A DNA stretch of 64,000 nt from Archilochus colubris. Taxonomy: Eukaryota > Chordata > Aves > Apodiformes > Trochilidae. Shown in pieces: positions 11,099-20,800 of this stretch. Numbering within the stretch: the stretch's first letter is position 1; every line of letters begins with the position of its first letter. The notes under the pieces are model-generated. The model did no database searches. It saw nothing but the letters and a program-made list of their open reading frames with translations, and was not told where the DNA came from. The position numbers and the translations under genes were made by a program. The DNA is taken from assembly GCA_023079485.1 (NCBI GenBank), contig CM041109.1, positions 558,001-622,000 on the forward strand. Reading direction: 5' to 3'.

Positions 11099-14000
11099 CT
11101 AGGAGGAAAGAGGGAAAGTCATTACCTTGCCTGACACCTTTTTTTTCGGCCCTGGGAGCACGGGGAACTTTTGCTTTTGCTTCCTGGTGCAGCACATCCA
11201 ACCCAGAGAGCTCATCCTGGCCACAACCTCCCCAAAAATCCCTGAAGAGTTGGGAGTTTGATGGATTCAAGGATTGAGTGGGGCTTTGGGAATGCTGCCC
11301 ACCCCCCAGAAGGCAGGGGAATGTGCTAGGTGTTTGAACTGGAGCAGTGAGTGACTTCCCTGCTGTGGTTGGCAGAGAAATGGGGAAAAAAAAAAAAAAA
11401 AAAAAAAAAAAGAGGGAATTGTTCTGAAAAAAAAACCAAACCCAAAGTGGAGAAATGTCTGAGACTCACCCAGCCCCCCTGGCTCATCAGCCACTCTCGT
11501 TTGGAGGAGACCAGGGCGTCAGTGATGATCCCTGCCAGGGTGCTGATGCACTTCTCCTGCTTGATGCTCTTCAGGTGTTTGGCCACGAAGGCCCCAAAGG
11601 AGATGAGAGTCACCACCCGGCCCCAGTTGGTGACCCCATCACTGAAAACGTGGGCAGCAACCTCACACACAGCTTCCAGATCCTCCTCCTGCTGGATATC
11701 CAGCTGCCGGAGCATCCCTGCAAGAGAGGGAGGCCCAGAGGTGACACCAACCCCAGCAAGAGGAAGACACAGCCCCCACCTCCCCAGGAAAGCTCCCAGA
11801 CCCAGTGGCACTGCTGGAGCACGAGCAAAAAAACCAAAAAAACCCCAAACCAGCCCAGAACTCATTTCTGGTTCCTTCCTCCCCACCTCAGGCACAGCTG
11901 CTGTCTCTAGGGGGGGGGTCATGGTCCCAAGGGCTTTAAAATTCCCCCCCCCCCCCCCTTCCAGACCAGAAGCAGAGCACAAACATTGGTCTGCAGCCTG
12001 GCTGGGGCTCCTGAGCTGAGAGGGGGCACAGACACCCCCCAGGGGACAGACAACCCCCAGAAGGGACAGCCACCACCCCAAGGAGGGGGGGACAGACACC
12101 CCCCAGGGGAACAGACACCCCCCCAGGGGAACAGACACCCCCCCGGGGGGGGACAGCCACCACCCCCAAAGGGAGGCGGGGGACAGCCACCACCCCTGGG
12201 GACAGCCACCACCCCAGGAGGGGGGGGACACAGCCACCCCCTTGGGGAGGGGGGGAAAGCCACCACCCCCAAGAGGGACAGCCACTACCCCAGGGGGGGT
12301 GACAGCCACCACCCCTAAGGAGGGGGAGGACACAGCCACCACCCCCAAGGGGGGGACAGCCACCCCCCAGGGGGACAGCCACCACCCCAGGGGGACAGCC
12401 ACCACCCCGGGGGGACAGCCACCACCCCCAAAGGGGGGAAGGACACAGCCACCACCCCAGGGGGACAGCCATTACCCCAGGGGGGGGTGACAGCCACCAC
12501 CCCAAGAGGGGGGACAGCCACCCCCCAGGAGGACAGCCATTACCCCAGGGGAGGGGACAGCCACCACCCACAAGGGGGGAGGGGGACACAGCCACCCCCC
12601 CAGGTGACAGTCACCCCCAGGGGCCACACAGCAGATGTGTGGCTGCTTTCTGACTCCTGTGGTTTCGGGGACTGAAAGGAGAATTCCCCTCTGTGACCTG
12701 CAGTGCCCCTCCCCTCATGAATAAGCAAAGAAGAGAAACCTTTCTGAAACTGAAAGGCACTGCTCAAACCAACAGGAAACCTTCCCCAACACAGTTCCTT
12801 CTTTTATTACATATTATTTTTTCCTGGACACCAGGAGGTAACAGTCCTTGCAGTCCCTCACCCTTTCAGAATAAGCCCCCCAAAGCCAGGAGCTCAACCC
12901 CACCACCCTGGAGGGGCTCAGGCTACCCCCAAACCAGATTAATTCCAAGTTAAAACCGGGTTAAAATGCTGAGTTCACACTTCCAGACCACTCTGCAGGG
13001 AGGACACCAAGCCCAGGCACCAAGGTTCCAGTTTCTGTGGCTGCTCCAGGACACAGCAGAAATGGGATAAATGGATTCAAAGAGCCAACCAAAGGATTTC
13101 TCGATTCCTCCCCCCCCCAAAAAAAAATAAAATAAATATTCCACCCAAGCCAGGGGTGTGAGGAATTCAAACATCTGAGCTAAGCAATCTTTGGCCACCC
13201 GGGGTTATTTGCACAGGGTCATGCTGAGCACAGCAGGACACCCAGGAGGAACTTGGGGCTAATCTATAACCAGATTATCTCCTCTGCAGACTTTACCAGC
13301 CTGGCTTTTTTTTCTTTGGGTTGTTTCCTTTTTTTTCCACCTCCCAACCGAGCAAAGTTCAGTTTCGTTTTTAATCAATTCACAGCTGGTTTAACTCCCT
13401 CCAAACCACAGCCACAGCCCAGCTCAGGTTCCCCCCCCCTTTGCTGGGGGCTCAGAGCTCCAACCCGGGGCTTCTCCCAACCTCACACCCACCCTGGGGA
13501 CCCCCCCAAACTTGGGGGGGGCGAGGAGGGGGTGGATCCCGCGGGATCCACATCGGCTTTGGGCAACTCCCTTTTATTAAAAAAAAAAAAAAAAGCCTTA
13601 AAGCCCTTTTGGCAAAGTCCCAAATAGGACAGGACGGGTTCGAGGCTACAAAGGAGGCGAAAAGGCTCCCGGGCACCCACCCCGGGACCTCCCCGGAACC
13701 CACCCCGGCGCCTCCTCGGAACCCACCCCGGGGACCCCCAACCCGGGGCCTCCTCGGAACCCAACCCGGGGCCTCCCCCGAGACCACCCCGGGGCCTCCC
13801 CGGAGCCTCCACCGGGCCCACCCCGGGCCCTTCCCCACCCCCGTCCCCGTCCCGTTCCCCGCCCCGCGGGGAGGAGCCGCTCAGCACCTACCCTGGAAGG
13901 CGAGCTGATGTTTTTTCATGACTCCATCCCCGACTCTCCGCAGCGTTTCCAGCGCTTTTTCCATCACCGCATCCCCGCACCCTCCGGGCCGGCCGGGCCC

Positions 14001-14543
14001 TCCTAACAACCCCGAGAAAAGCTTCTTGGCTTCGGGCTCCGCTTCACCCGCCACTTCCCGGAGATAACGGCTGATAAGTTCCAACGAATCTTGCCGCAGC
14101 CCATCGGGGACTTCCGGAGGTCCCGGTGGGGTCCCGGGAAGCGAATCTCCCCCCGGGCCTCGCTCCGCTTCGGGTTCGCAGTCGTCGAGCTCCTGCTCGG
14201 GGCTCCAGAAAGCGCCGGGGGAGGACGAGGCCAGGCGGGGGGCTGCGCCGCAACCAATCAGCGGGCGGGGGGCCGCGCCGCAGCCAATCAACGTGCGGGG
14301 GGCCGCGCCGCAGCCAATCAGCGTGCGGGGGGGCTCAGGGCGCCCGGCGGCGCTCCAAGCCCCTTCGGAGCCAATCAGAGGCCTCGGTACCTCAGAGGCG
14401 GCGGCGGGGGCTGAAGCGGGAGCTGGAGGAGCCGGGACCGGGACCGGGGCCACGTCCCCTCCCGGTGAGGCGGGAGCCAGGGCCGGGCCGCCGCCGCAGT
14501 AGATGTTGAGGCCGATGACGGCGTTCCGTTTGAAGGCAAACAT
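10982..14543 (-). CDS. MCL1: MCL1, anti-apoptotic BCL2-family protein (complete; join of 3 exons)
   Basis: CDS joins 14543-13892, 11717-11470 and 11098-10982 on the minus strand: 652+248+117 nt, 339 codons with TGA, 338 aa (human 350). The N-terminus MFAFKRNAVIGLN matches MCL1. Residues about 20-190 are a PEST-like, Ala/Pro-rich region with a QELD sequence (117-120) where human MCL1 has a caspase site. BH3 is LRRVGDG (201-207), BH1 contains NWGR (248-251), BH2 starts at W300, and a C-terminal hydrophobic anchor (about 316-336) ends in R338. The protein holds BIM, BAK and related BH3 proteins at the outer mitochondrial membrane. The 248-bp middle exon equals the mammalian exon whose skipping gives the BH3-only short form. 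Residues 71-100 are a decapeptide repeat of unusual origin (see findings). Confidence 0.97.
11470..11717 (-). CDS. MCL1: MCL1 exon 2 (BH1 and most of the BCL2 fold)
   Basis: Exactly 248 nt, as in mammals. Acceptor CTTGCAG, donor TGG/GTGAGTCTC. Encodes GMLRQLDI through DGVTNWGRVVTLISFGAFVA to SQGGW. Confidence 0.97.
11718..13891 (-). other. MCL1: MCL1 intron 1
   Basis: Contains the 12.0-12.6 kb minisatellite. The rest (11718-12000, 12620-13430) is mixed sequence without an exon. 13640-13890 is CpG-rich with CCCCGGGACC-type repeats and belongs to the promoter CpG island. Confidence 0.85.
12010..12612. repeat. Minisatellite in MCL1 intron 1, unit about GGGGACAGCCACCACCCC
   Basis: Tandem 15-21-bp units with variable G-runs. 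The left end has the variant GGGGACAGACACCCCCC. Open frames on both strands here are repeat artefacts. Confidence 0.95.
13892..14543 (-). CDS. MCL1: MCL1 exon 1 (start, PEST region, BH3)
   Basis: ATG at 14543-14541; donor CCAGG/GTAGGTGC at 13892/13891. 652 nt leaving phase 1, completed by GG of exon 2. Contains the 30-bp coding repeat at 14251-14340. Confidence 0.97.
14251..14340 (-). repeat. MCL1: Coding minisatellite in MCL1 exon 1, 30-bp unit x3
   Basis: Three tandem 30-bp units (14251-14280, 14281-14310, 14311-14340). On the minus strand they encode the decapeptide A/P-P-R-T/P-L-I-G-C-G-A three times (residues 71-100). A diverged fourth copy is near residues 52-61. Each unit carries CCAATCA on the + strand. 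Confidence 0.95.
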
Positions 14544-14595
14544 GGCGCCCAGGGTGCCCCGGTGGAAGTCTGGGCGGGCGGGAGCGTCGCTGAGG

Positions 14596-14668
14596 TTTAT
14601 ATGGGCAGCGTGACGACAGCAGGGGCGGGGCCGGGCAGCGCCGGTTCCGGTTCCGCCTTCGCTTCCGG
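14596..14668 (-). promoter_or_regulatory. MCL1: MCL1 core promoter: TATA box, CRE half-site, GC box, ETS site
   Basis: On the minus strand, TATAAA lies at 14601-14596, 53 bp before the ATG, so the 5' UTR should be short. Upstream are a TGACG CRE half-site (+ strand 14611-14615), a GGGGCGGGGCC GC box (14622-14632) and an ETS-type CCGGAA core (14663-14668). Human MCL1 is also controlled by ETS, CRE and Sp1 sites near its start, so this arrangement is plausible. Confidence 0.6.
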
Positions 14669-14824
14669 AGGGGTGAGGGCAGCGGGGCGGGGGAGGAGGC
14701 GGCGTTTTGGGGGGAAAAAGGCGAAAGAGGAGGGGTGGCACCACCCCCCCCACACACCAGGTCTGCTCTGGGCTCTGCTCTTGATTCAGGGCTCCAACCC
14801 CCCCCCCACGGGGACTCCCCCCAG

Positions 14825-15380
14825 AGACCCCTTCCCCACGTGTGACCCCCCCCATGAGTGCCCCTCCCCACGTGTAACCCCCCCACGTGTAACCCCCCCA
14901 CGTGTAACCCACCCCCCAGCCACGGGTACCCTCCCACGGGAACCCCTCCTCACGGGTACCTCCCCACGTGTAACCCCCCCACGGGTACCCCCCCCCACGG
15001 GTACCCTCCCACGGGTACCTCCCCACGTGTAACCCCCCCATGTGTAACCCACCCACGTGTAACCCACCCCCCACCCACGGGTACCCTCCCACGGTTACCC
15101 TCCTCACGGGTACCCCCCCACGTGTAACCCCCCTACGTGTAATCCCCCCCACTGGTACCCCCCCACGGGTACCTCCCCACGGGTAACCCACCCCCCCACG
15201 ATTACCCTCTTCACGGGTACCCCCCCCACGTGCAACCCCCCCACGGGAACCCCTCCTCACGGGTATCCCCCCACGTGTAACCCCCCCCACGGGAACCCCT
15301 CCTCACGGGTACCCCCCCCACGTGTAACCCCCCCACGGGAACCCCTCCTCACGGGTATCCCCCCACGTGTAACCCCCCCA
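14825..15380. repeat. Minisatellite upstream of MCL1 rich in CACGTG E-boxes
   Basis: Units alternate CCCCCCACGTGTAACC, CCCCACGGGTACC and CCACGGGAACCCCTCCT. I count 12 perfect CACGTG sites from 14837 to 15370. Confidence 0.95.
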
Positions 15381-15785
15381 CGGGAAAAAAGGCCCCCAGG
15401 GGAGGGTGAGGTTGGGTGTCAGGAGCCCTTTTGTCCCTGCGAGGTTTGTCACAGCCCGGGACAGCAGTGCTGGAGTCCCCAACCCTCGTGGGAGGGATTT
15501 CCACGGGTGGAGGAGCTGGGCGTGGGGGCCGTGGTTTCGTGGGCACTGGTTTCCCAGTGCTGCTTACTGGTTGGACTGGGGGGGATCTCCCAAGCACAGA
15601 GCTGAACAAAGGGGAACCCTGGGGGGCTGCGTTCACCTCCTGGGGACCCCCCATGACCAGGGCTCCTCTTTGCTTCCCTTGCTCCAGGTCTCGGGTGGGC
15701 TCCCAGCCCACGGGGAAGCTCTGCCGTGTTCCTGGGTGGCTGCAGGACTCGAGTGGAATTTCCACGGCACAGAGGTGAGGGAAGG
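15381..15785. other. Unique sequence between MCL1 and SLAM-like gene
   Basis: About 400 bp of mixed, non-tandem sequence. Frames on both strands are open, but I see no known protein motif, no splice-supported exon and no repeat family. Could hold distal MCL1 promoter elements. Confidence 0.5.
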
Positions 15786-15789
15786 TGAA

Positions 15790-16335
15790 AACCACACCAG
15801 GGTTTTGCTGGTTCGGTGGTCCCCGGTTCGGTGCTGCCTGGTCCGCTCCCTCCATATCCCCGGTCCGGTCCCGCCGAGTCCCGGCTTCGGTCCTGCCCGG
15901 TCCGGTCCCTCCATGTCCCCGGTTTGGTGCTGCCCGGTCCGGTCCCGCCCAGTCCTGGGTTCGCTGCTGCCCGGTCCGCTCGCTCCATGTCCCCGGTTCG
16001 GTCCCGCCCAGTCCTGGGTTCGCTGCTGCCCGGTCCGCTCGCTCCATGTCCCCGGTTCGGTGCTGCCCGATCGGGTCCCACCGTGTCCCCGGTTCGGTGC
16101 TGCCCCGTCCAGTCCCGCCGAATCCCAGGTTCGGTGCTGCCCGGTCCGGTCCAGCCGTGTCCTCCCGGGATTCCCTGTGCCCCCCCCCCAGGATTCCGTG
16201 TCCCCCCCCCTCGGGATTCCCTGTGCCCCCCCCGAGATTCCCTGTCCCGAGATTCCCTGTGCCCCCCCCCCAAGATTCCCTGTGCCCCCCCCCCAGGATT
16301 CCGTGTCCCCCCCCCTCGGGATTCCCTGCCATGCT
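15790..16335. repeat. Minisatellites of CCCGGTTCGGTGCTGCCCGGTC units, then GATTCCCTGTGCCCCCC units
   Basis: 15790-16175 is a CpG-rich array of about 30-33-bp higher-order units (CCCGGTTCGGTGCTGCCC, TCCGGTCCCGCC, CATGTCCC). 16165-16335 is a second array of about 25-35-bp units with GGGATTCCCTGTGCCC. Confidence 0.93.
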
Positions 16336-16552
16336 GGAGCCCCCCCCCCCTTTCCCCGGCACAACTTGGGGGGGTCTGGGTTGTTTTTGGGTTTTTTTTT
16401 TTTTTTGGGGGGGGGGCGCAGTGCCGAGCTTGGGATGGTTTTACAGCAAAGGGCTCCACGCGTGGGGAGGAGCCGGGGTGCCCACACCCACACGTGTCCA
16501 CGCGTGACCCCCCCACGCCCCTCCCCACCTTTCCCCACTCATCTCACCAACA

Positions 16553-16558
16553 TTTATT
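16553..16558 (-). terminator. Poly(A) signal AATAAA of the SLAM-like gene
   Basis: Perfect AATAAA on the minus strand, context GAGCAAATAAATGTTGG, 1.2 kb after the stop codon. It is the first such signal downstream. Confidence 0.6.
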
Positions 16559-17064
16559 TGCTCTCTGTACAAGGTTTTGGGGGGGTTTAGGGGCGGGGGG
16601 GGGGGTCCCGTGGCAGGGGGTGCTGGGCTGGACACGCAGGCAGTGAGAACTCCCCCCCCCCCACCCCCACGGGGGGGTCATGGCAGTGCAGGGGGGGCAG
16701 GAGTGGGGTGGGGGTGACAGAGGTGACAGTCCCTTAGTGACCCCACAGATGTCCCCCGGGCTGGGGGGGTGTGTCCCCCCAACTCTGGGTGGCAGTGGCA
16801 ATGTCACCCCCCCATAAGGGGACGGAGTGGGGGGGACACACACTTGGGGGGGGTCAGTCTGCCCCTGGGGGGTCATCCAGAGTGTCCCCCTGCCCTCCCC
16901 GATGTCCCCTGACCCAGGGGGTGGCTTTTAGGGGGGGGGTGTGTGTATCCCCCCCCCCCCATCTCGTGGCGTATGGGGGGTTACAGAGGGGGGGGTTATG
17001 GGGAGGGCCCCCCCAGCTCCAGAATCCCTCTTTCCAAACAGTTCCTGAGGGGCTGGGGGGGGGG

Positions 17065-17545
17065 GAAATGTCTGTCTGTCTGTCACCCCGAAGTGGTGCC
17101 CCCCACCCCATCCCCAGAGGTGACAGAGGGGCTGGGGGCTGGGGGAACATCCATTTGTCTGTCACCCCGAAGTGGTGCCCCCCACCCCATCCCCAGAGGT
17201 GACAGAGGGGCTGGAGGGGGGGCTAGGGGGGGCTGCGGGGGGGGGGAAACGTCTGTCTGTCTGTCACCCCAAAGTGGTGCCCCCCACCCCATCCTTGGAG
17301 GTGCCGGGGGGGGTTGGGGAGGGGGGGGGAATGTCTGTCCATCTGTCACCCCAAAGTGGTGCCCCCCACCCCATACCCAGAGGTGCTGGGGGGGGCTGGG
17401 GGGGGGGGAAATGTCCATCTGTCTGTCACCCCGAAGTGGTGCCCCCCACCCCATACCCAGAGGTGACAGAGGGGCTGGAGGGGGGGGAATGTCCATTTGT
17501 CTGTCACCCCGAGGTGGTGCCCCCCACCCCATCCCCGGAGGTGCC
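17065..17545. repeat. Minisatellite in the SLAM-like 3' UTR, about 80-100-bp unit x6
   Basis: Six copies of a unit with CTGTCTGTCACCCCGAAGTG, GTGCCCCCCACCCCAT and CCCAGAGGTGACAGAGGGG. The AAGTGGTG point falls near 17091, 17171, 17270, 17354, 17432 and 17512 (last copy GAGGTGGTG). Confidence 0.93.
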
Positions 17546-17755
17546 GGGGGGGGGGCTGTGGGGGGGGGATTTGGCACACAACGCACTTGGCAGCTCTTCC
17601 AGGGGATCCTGATGCTCCCTGGGTGCCTGGGGGAGAGAGGAAAGGGGGAAGGGGGGTTACAGGGGTTGGGGAGGGGGGGTCCCCAGGTGGACATCACCCC
17701 CTTCCCCTGCTCTGCTGTTGCCCCCCCCCCCCCCACCCCCCCGCACCTGAGGGTC

Positions 17756-17872
17756 CTATGTCACCTCCTCAGCCGTGTCCTCTGGATCCTTCTGGATCTG
17801 CTCCGGGATTTGGGGGGTGGGCGCTGCCTGCTCCGGGTTCTGCTCTGGGCTACTCTTGGGGTGACCCGGGCC
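17756..17872 (-). CDS. SLAM-like exon 6 (cytoplasmic tail end, stop)
   Basis: Acceptor CTGCTGCAG, phase 0. Encodes a Glu/Pro/Gln-rich tail with PEQNPEQ and IPEQIQKDPED, ending EEVT-TAG (17756-17758). Confidence 0.85.
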   Translation of the reverse strand, partial: GPGHPKSSPEQNPEQAAPTPQIPEQIQKDPEDTAEEVT

Positions 17873-20800
17873 CTGCAGCAGGAATTTGAGGAGGGGGGGC
17901 TGAGGGGGGGTGTCCACTGACTCCATCCACACCTCCCCCCAACCCTGGAGAGCCCCTTTCCCTGGGGGGGGGAATTGGGGGGAGGGGGTGCTCTGCTCCA
18001 GCACAGACCCCAGACAGCACCCATGGGTGTCCTGTGGAGCTGGGACCCCCCAGGACCTCCAGTAGAGCCAGGACTCCCCCGTGGCTGGGACCCCCAGTAT
18101 GGCCGGGACCCCAGTGTTGCTCTGACCCCCCCTCAATTGCTGGGACCCCCAGTATGGCCGGGACCCCCGTGTGGCTGGGACCCTCTTGATTCCATCACCC
18201 CAACACCACCAGGACCCCCTTGTGTCCCCAGGACCCCCACCCGGTGTGCCCAGGCCCCCCCCTGTGTCCTCAGGACCCCCCACATGTCCCCAGGACCCCC
18301 CAGTGTCCCCAGGACCCCCCACCCTGTGTCCCCAGGACTCCCCCATGTACCCAGGACCCTCCAGTGTGCCCAGGACCCCCATGTGTCCCCAGGACCCCCC
18401 ACATGTCCCCAGGACCCCCCCAGGTTGGTCAGGACCCCCCCCCCCCGTGTCTCCAGGACCCCCCGGTGTCCCCATGTCTCCCCTGTGTCCTCAGGACCCC
18501 CCCCCCCATGTCCCCAGGACCCCCCAATGTCCCCAGGACCCCCCGGTGTCCCTAGGACTCCCCCGCCTGTGTCCCCAGGACCCCCCAGTGTGGTCAGGAC
18601 CTCCCCCCCCGGTGTCCCCAGGACCCCCCAGTGTCCCTAGGACCCCCCCAGTGTGGTCAGTGTCCAGGACCTCCCCTCCCAGTGTCCCCAGGACCCCCCT
18701 CCCCCCTCGTGTCCCCAGGACCCCCCAGTGTCCTCAGGACCCCCCCATGTCCCCAGGACCCCCCCTCCAGTGTCCCCAGGACCCCCCAGTGTCCTCAGGA
18801 CCCCCCCATGTCCCCAGGACCCCCCCTCCAGTGTCCCCAGGACCCCCAGTGTTGGGCTGAGCCTGGCGTAGCCCCCCCCTCCTTGTCATTGTCCCCTCCA
18901 GCCCCTGCCATAACCATGACCCCCGTTTATCCAGGACCCCCCCTCACATAACCGGAGCCCCCCCCCTCCCCAAAAGGGTCTCACCCCCCCTCCCACCCCC
19001 CCGGGGGGGTCTCACCTGGTCATTACCTTCCGGGGGGCTCCGTCTCACGATCTCAGCGTACTGGGGGTCCGAGGGGGTCTCCTCGGCGGGCACCGTGGGG
19101 GTGGCAGCTGCAGGAAAGGGGGGGGGTCAAGGGGGGAGGTGGCCAAGAAAAAGCCACAGACCCCCCCCCCCCAAAATAAAAACACCCCTTTTCTGAGGAG
19201 TTTTGGGGGGGGGGGAACTTGCCTGGGTCTGCTGCCTTCTCGCTGTTCATCCTCCAGCACCAGAAGGCCCCCCCCAGGCTGACGGCCACCAGGATGAGGG
19301 TGAGGACGATGTAACCGGACTTGGAGAAGGAAATCTGTCCCCCTGGGAATGGCAGAGGAGGAAAAGGAAGCGGGAAGGAAGTGGGAAGGAAGTGGGAAGG
19401 AAGTGGGAAGGAAGTGGGAATGCCGGAAAAAGGGAATTGTCAGGAAAAAAAGGTAAAAAAAAGAAAAAAAAAAGAAAAAGCGGCGGGGGGGCTGAAAACG
19501 CGAAGTGTTGTAATGGAAACACAGGGGTAACGCTGGGGAGAAGAACCCAGGGAGCAGAACCGGGACCCAAGGGAGCAGAACCAGGACCCAAGGGAGCAGA
19601 AACTGGGGAGCAGAACCGGGACCCAAGGGAGCAGAACTGGGGGAGCAGAACCCAAGGGAAGAGAACTCAACGGAGCAGAACTTGGGGGAGCAGAACCTGG
19701 GGGAGCAGAACCCAGGGAGCAGAACCCGGGAGCAGAACCTGGGGGGGCAGAACCCAGTACAGCAGAACTGAGGGAGCAGAACCAGGGGAGCAGAACCAAG
19801 AGAGCAGAACCTGGGAAGCAGAACCCAGGGAGCAGAACCCAAGGGAAGAGAACTCAACGGAGCAGATTTCAGGGAGCAGAACCTGGGGGAGCAGAACCCG
19901 AGGGAACAGAACCTGAGGGGTCAGAACTTGGGGGAGCAGAACCGGGGAAGCAGAACCTGGGGATCAGAACCAGGACCCAAGGGAGCAGAACCTGGGGAAC
20001 AGAACCGGGACCCAAGGGAGCAGAACCCGGGGAGCAGAACCAGGGGAACATAACCTGGGGGGGCAGAACCTGGGGGGACAGAACCGAGGGAGCAGAACTG
20101 GGTAAGCAGAACCCGGGGAGCAGAACCAGGACCCAAGGGAGCAGAACTGGGGGAGCAGAACCCAAGGGAACAGAACCCAACAGAGCAGAACCTGGGGGAG
20201 CAGAACCCAAGGGAGCAGAACCAGGGGAGCAGAACCCAACGAAGCAGAACCCAGGGAGCAGAACCTGGGGGGGCAGAACCCGGGGAGCAGAACCGAGGGA
20301 GCAGAACTGGGTGAGCAGAACCCAGGGAGCAGAACCGAGGGAGCAGAACCGGGGGAGCAGAACCAGGGGAACAGAACCCAGGGCTCAGCACTCTGATCCT
20401 TTTCACTCCCGGGGCTGCCCCGAGGAGAATCCCAGGGAAGGAAACCAAATTCTGGGATCTCCCCGGAATTCTGGGGAGGGGTTGGGGGAGGAGGAGTCCA
20501 ACTGCACCTCCCGGGGCTCAGGACCCCTCAGGATGCTCCCAGGGAGCTCCAGGAGGAAGAGGAGGAGAAGAAGGAGAAAACTTTGGAGTCCTGAGCATCT
20601 CCTGCCTGAGCTGAGCACCCGGAACCCACGGGGTTCCCAAAAACTCGAGGGAAAAAACAACAACAAGAAACCCCAGGGGATTTTATCGGGGTTTTGGGTT
20701 TGTCAGAGGTGTCACCCCCCCAAAAACCAAGGGACAGCGAGGGTCTCACCTCCCCCCTGGCAGATGTCCTGCAGGTCGAACCGAACGATCTTCTGATCCG

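Larger units (their letters stand above)
13640..14720. promoter_or_regulatory. MCL1: CpG island over MCL1 promoter and exon 1
   Basis: Dense CpG, G+C well above the flanks, covering the end of intron 1, coding exon 1 and the promoter. Typical of the MCL1 housekeeping-type promoter. Confidence 0.8.
16535..17755 (-). other. 3' UTR of the SLAM-like gene
   Basis: Runs from the TAG at 17756-17758 to the poly(A) signal AATAAA on the minus strand (16553-16558). It includes the six-copy minisatellite at 17065-17545. A spliced 3' UTR or alternative last exon is possible: an AG near 17632 is followed by an open frame. Confidence 0.6.

Noticed and set aside
14381..15290. Upstream in-frame extension of MCL1 exon 1 on the minus strand (469-codon frame)
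   Set aside because: The extension is the CACGGG/CACGTG minisatellite and promoter. The conserved MFAFKRNAVIGLN start at 14543 has a TATA box 53 bp upstream.
19016..19030. Internal donor GAAG/GTAATG for SLAM-like exon 5
   Set aside because: It would leave phase 1 and hit a stop seven codons into exon 6, while CAG/GTGAGACC gives a phase-0 junction and an open tail.
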